Source: Anaerolineae bacterium | Lineage (GTDB): Bacteria; Chloroflexota; Anaerolineae; DRVO01 | DNA length: 14,269 bases | NCBI GenBank assembly: GCA_012719195.1 | Contig: JAAYAV010000141.1 | Location: 1-14,269 of the forward strand | Direction: 5' to 3' | In this document: positions 13,027 through 14,269 of the stretch, piece by piece | How positions within the stretch are numbered: the stretch's first letter is position 1 | Layout of the letters: each line of letters begins with the position of its first letter | Translations under genes and position numbers: made by a program | The notes under the pieces: model-generated | Databases searched by the model: none | What the model was told of the DNA's origin: nothing | What the model saw: the letters and a program-made list of their open reading frames with translations, nothing else

Positions 13027-14269
13027 CTACATCAGGCCGATTATCCGGCCCTCGGCATCCACATCAACGTCCATGAACACCGGGCGGCTGGGAAGGCCCG
13101 GCATCGTGCGCATCTCCCCACAAAGCGGGTAGAGGAAGCCCGCCCCGACCGACGCGCGCACATCGCGGATAGGCAGACGGAAGCCCTTAGGAGCTCCCTT
13201 GAGCGACGGGTCATGGGTAAGGGAGAGGTGCGTCTTGGCCATACAGATGGGAAGGCTGTCGTAGCCCAGCTTGGTGAAGGTGGCAACGCGTTTCTCAGCC
13301 TCGGCCGAGTAGTCCACTCCGTCCGCACCGTACACCTTGGTGGCAATGGTCTCGATCTTGTCCTTGATCGAGAGGTCTAGCGGATAGAGGAAGCTGAACT
13401 CGCTGGGCTTCTCCGCCGCAGCGACGACGGCGCGCGCCAGATCGACGGCCCCCTCGCCACCGTCGGCCCAGTGGGTCGTCTTGACGGCGTCCTCAGCACC
13501 GGCCGCCACGGAAGCCTCCCGCACCAGTTCCAACTCAGCGGCAGTGTCATCCGAGAACGCGTTCACAGCCACCACGACCGGCACGCCGAACGCCTTAGCG
13601 ATGCGGATGTTGGCCTGCAGGTTGGGGAGGCCCTTGCGCAGGAGGTCAAGGTTCTCCTCGCGGTAAGCCTTGTGCAGCGGCCTGCCCGAGACGACTCGTG
13701 GGCCACCGCCGTGCATCTTCAGCGCGCGCACCGTGGCCACCAGGACCACGCAATTGGGGATGAGACCGGAGTAACGGCACTTGACGTCGAAGAACTTCTC
13801 CATGCCGATGTCGGCCCCGAAGCCCGATTCCGTCACCACGTAATCGGCCAACTTGAGGGCGATCTGGTCGGCCACGATGGACGAATTGCCGTGGGCGATG
13901 TTGGCGAAAGGACCGGCGTGGACGAACGCGGCCTGCCCTTCCAGCGTCTGCATCAGGTTGGGCATGAGGGCGTCCTTCATCAGCACCGTCATCGCCCCGG
14001 CCACGCCCAGGTCGTCGGCCGTCACCGGCTTGCCCGACTTGCTCGTGCCCACCACGATGCGGCCCAGGCGCTCCCGCAAGTCGGAGACCGACGTAGCCAG
14101 CGCCAGGATGGCCATCACTTCGCTGGCCACAGCGATGTCAAAGCCCGATTGCCGCGGCCTGCCGTCCTGCTTCGGGCCCAGGCCCACGATGATGTTCCTC
14201 AGAGCGCGGTCGTTTACATCCACGACCCGGTTCCAGGTGATGGAGTAGGGGTCGATATCCAGGCGAGAC
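13027..14269 (-). CDS. fhs: Formate-tetrahydrofolate ligase, C-terminal part (start outside window)
   Basis: Catalyses ATP-dependent joining of formate to tetrahydrofolate, giving 10-formyltetrahydrofolate; cytoplasmic one-carbon metabolism, and the methyl branch of the Wood-Ljungdahl pathway where present. 413 residues are visible of a family usually near 550-560, so roughly the first 140, with the ATP-binding glycine-rich loop, lie off the right edge. Visible hallmarks: LDIDPYSITWNRV then NDRALRNIIVGLG at the N-terminal side, FDIAVASEVMAILALA, FVHAGPFANIAHGNSS, the second family signature VATVRALKMHGG, KAFGVPVVVAVNAFSDDT, and GFLYPLCGEMRTMPGLP near the C-terminus, which ends GLM. The visible frame is uninterrupted and runs to the end of the sequence; the GTG at 14223 is internal, not the start. 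It is on the same strand as galK but separated by 189 nt with hairpins and a promoter, so probably a separate unit. Confidence 0.97.
   Translation of the reverse strand, partial: SRLDIDPYSITWNRVVDVNDRALRNIIVGLGPKQDGRPRQSGFDIAVASEVMAILALATSVSDLRERLGRIVVGTSKSGKPVTADDLGVAGAMTVLMKDALMPNLMQTLEGQAAFVHAGPFANIAHGNSSIVADQIALKLADYVVTESGFGADIGMEKFFDVKCRYSGLIPNCVVLVATVRALKMHGGGPRVVSGRPLHKAYREENLDLLRKGLPNLQANIRIAKAFGVPVVVAVNAFSDDTAAELELVREASVAAGAEDAVKTTHWADGGEGAVDLARAVVAAAEKPSEFSFLYPLDLSIKDKIETIATKVYGADGVDYSAEAEKRVATFTKLGYDSLPICMAKTHLSLTHDPSLKGAPKGFRLPIRDVRASVGAGFLYPLCGEMRTMPGLPSRPVFMDVDVDAEGRIIGLM

Noticed and set aside
14221..14223. GTG as the fhs start
   Set aside because: Conserved fhs residues (LDIDPYSITWNRV) continue upstream in the same frame to the window edge, so this valine is internal.
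1..14269. tRNA, rRNA, CRISPR array, transposon ends or prophage signs
   Set aside because: No regularly spaced repeats, no transposase- or integrase-like protein and no rRNA-like or tRNA-like stretch were seen. Intergenic space is almost absent apart from 12838-13026.

Overview
The window is GC-rich, tightly packed bacterial chromosomal DNA with no RNA genes, mobile elements or CRISPR. It most resembles Chloroflexota (an Anaerolineae-like lineage). The reasons are the very large GT-C-type membrane proteins ending in a shared extracytoplasmic beta-rich domain, a PTPS-related membrane protein of the PF10131 type, and GTG/TTG-rich short-overlap gene packing. The taxonomic call is an inference from protein style, not from a marker gene.

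Layout. Positions 1-3842 (+ strand) hold the 3' part of a large membrane protein and an 884-residue GT39-like glycosyltransferase, translationally coupled by a 4-nt GTGA overlap. This pair converges on, and overlaps by 17 bp, a long minus-strand run. Read in its own direction from 12837 down to 3826, the run is: galactokinase (galK), a membrane protein with a degenerate alpha/beta-hydrolase-like domain, a PAP2-superfamily phosphatase, a polytopic GT-C-like protein, a PTPS-related membrane protein, and a DEPxH-type GT39-like glycosyltransferase. Every junction after galK is an overlap or a gap under 70 nt. A near-consensus sigma70 promoter (TTGGAC-17-TATAAT) and a strong GGAGG ribosome binding site precede galK, so all six genes could be one transcript of about 9 kb. 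Upstream of that promoter, on the same strand, is the 3' three-quarters of formate-tetrahydrofolate ligase (fhs). Its tail is followed by two stem-loops that probably separate it from the galK run.

How the genes may work together. GT-C enzymes use polyprenyl-phosphate-linked sugars on the outer face of the membrane, and PAP2 proteins often act on polyprenyl or phospholipid (pyro)phosphates. Galactokinase makes galactose-1-phosphate, a precursor of UDP-galactose. Together this suggests assembly of a cell-surface glycan or glycolipid. That is inference: no flippase, UDP-sugar enzyme or polymerase lies in the window. fhs belongs to one-carbon metabolism and is probably an unrelated neighbour.

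Notable observations are the same extracytoplasmic domain reused at the C-termini of four membrane proteins (possibly three tandem copies in one), a PAP2 protein lacking the motif-2 histidine, a hydrolase-like domain lacking its serine nucleophile, and an imperfect inverted repeat formed where two related C-termini converge.
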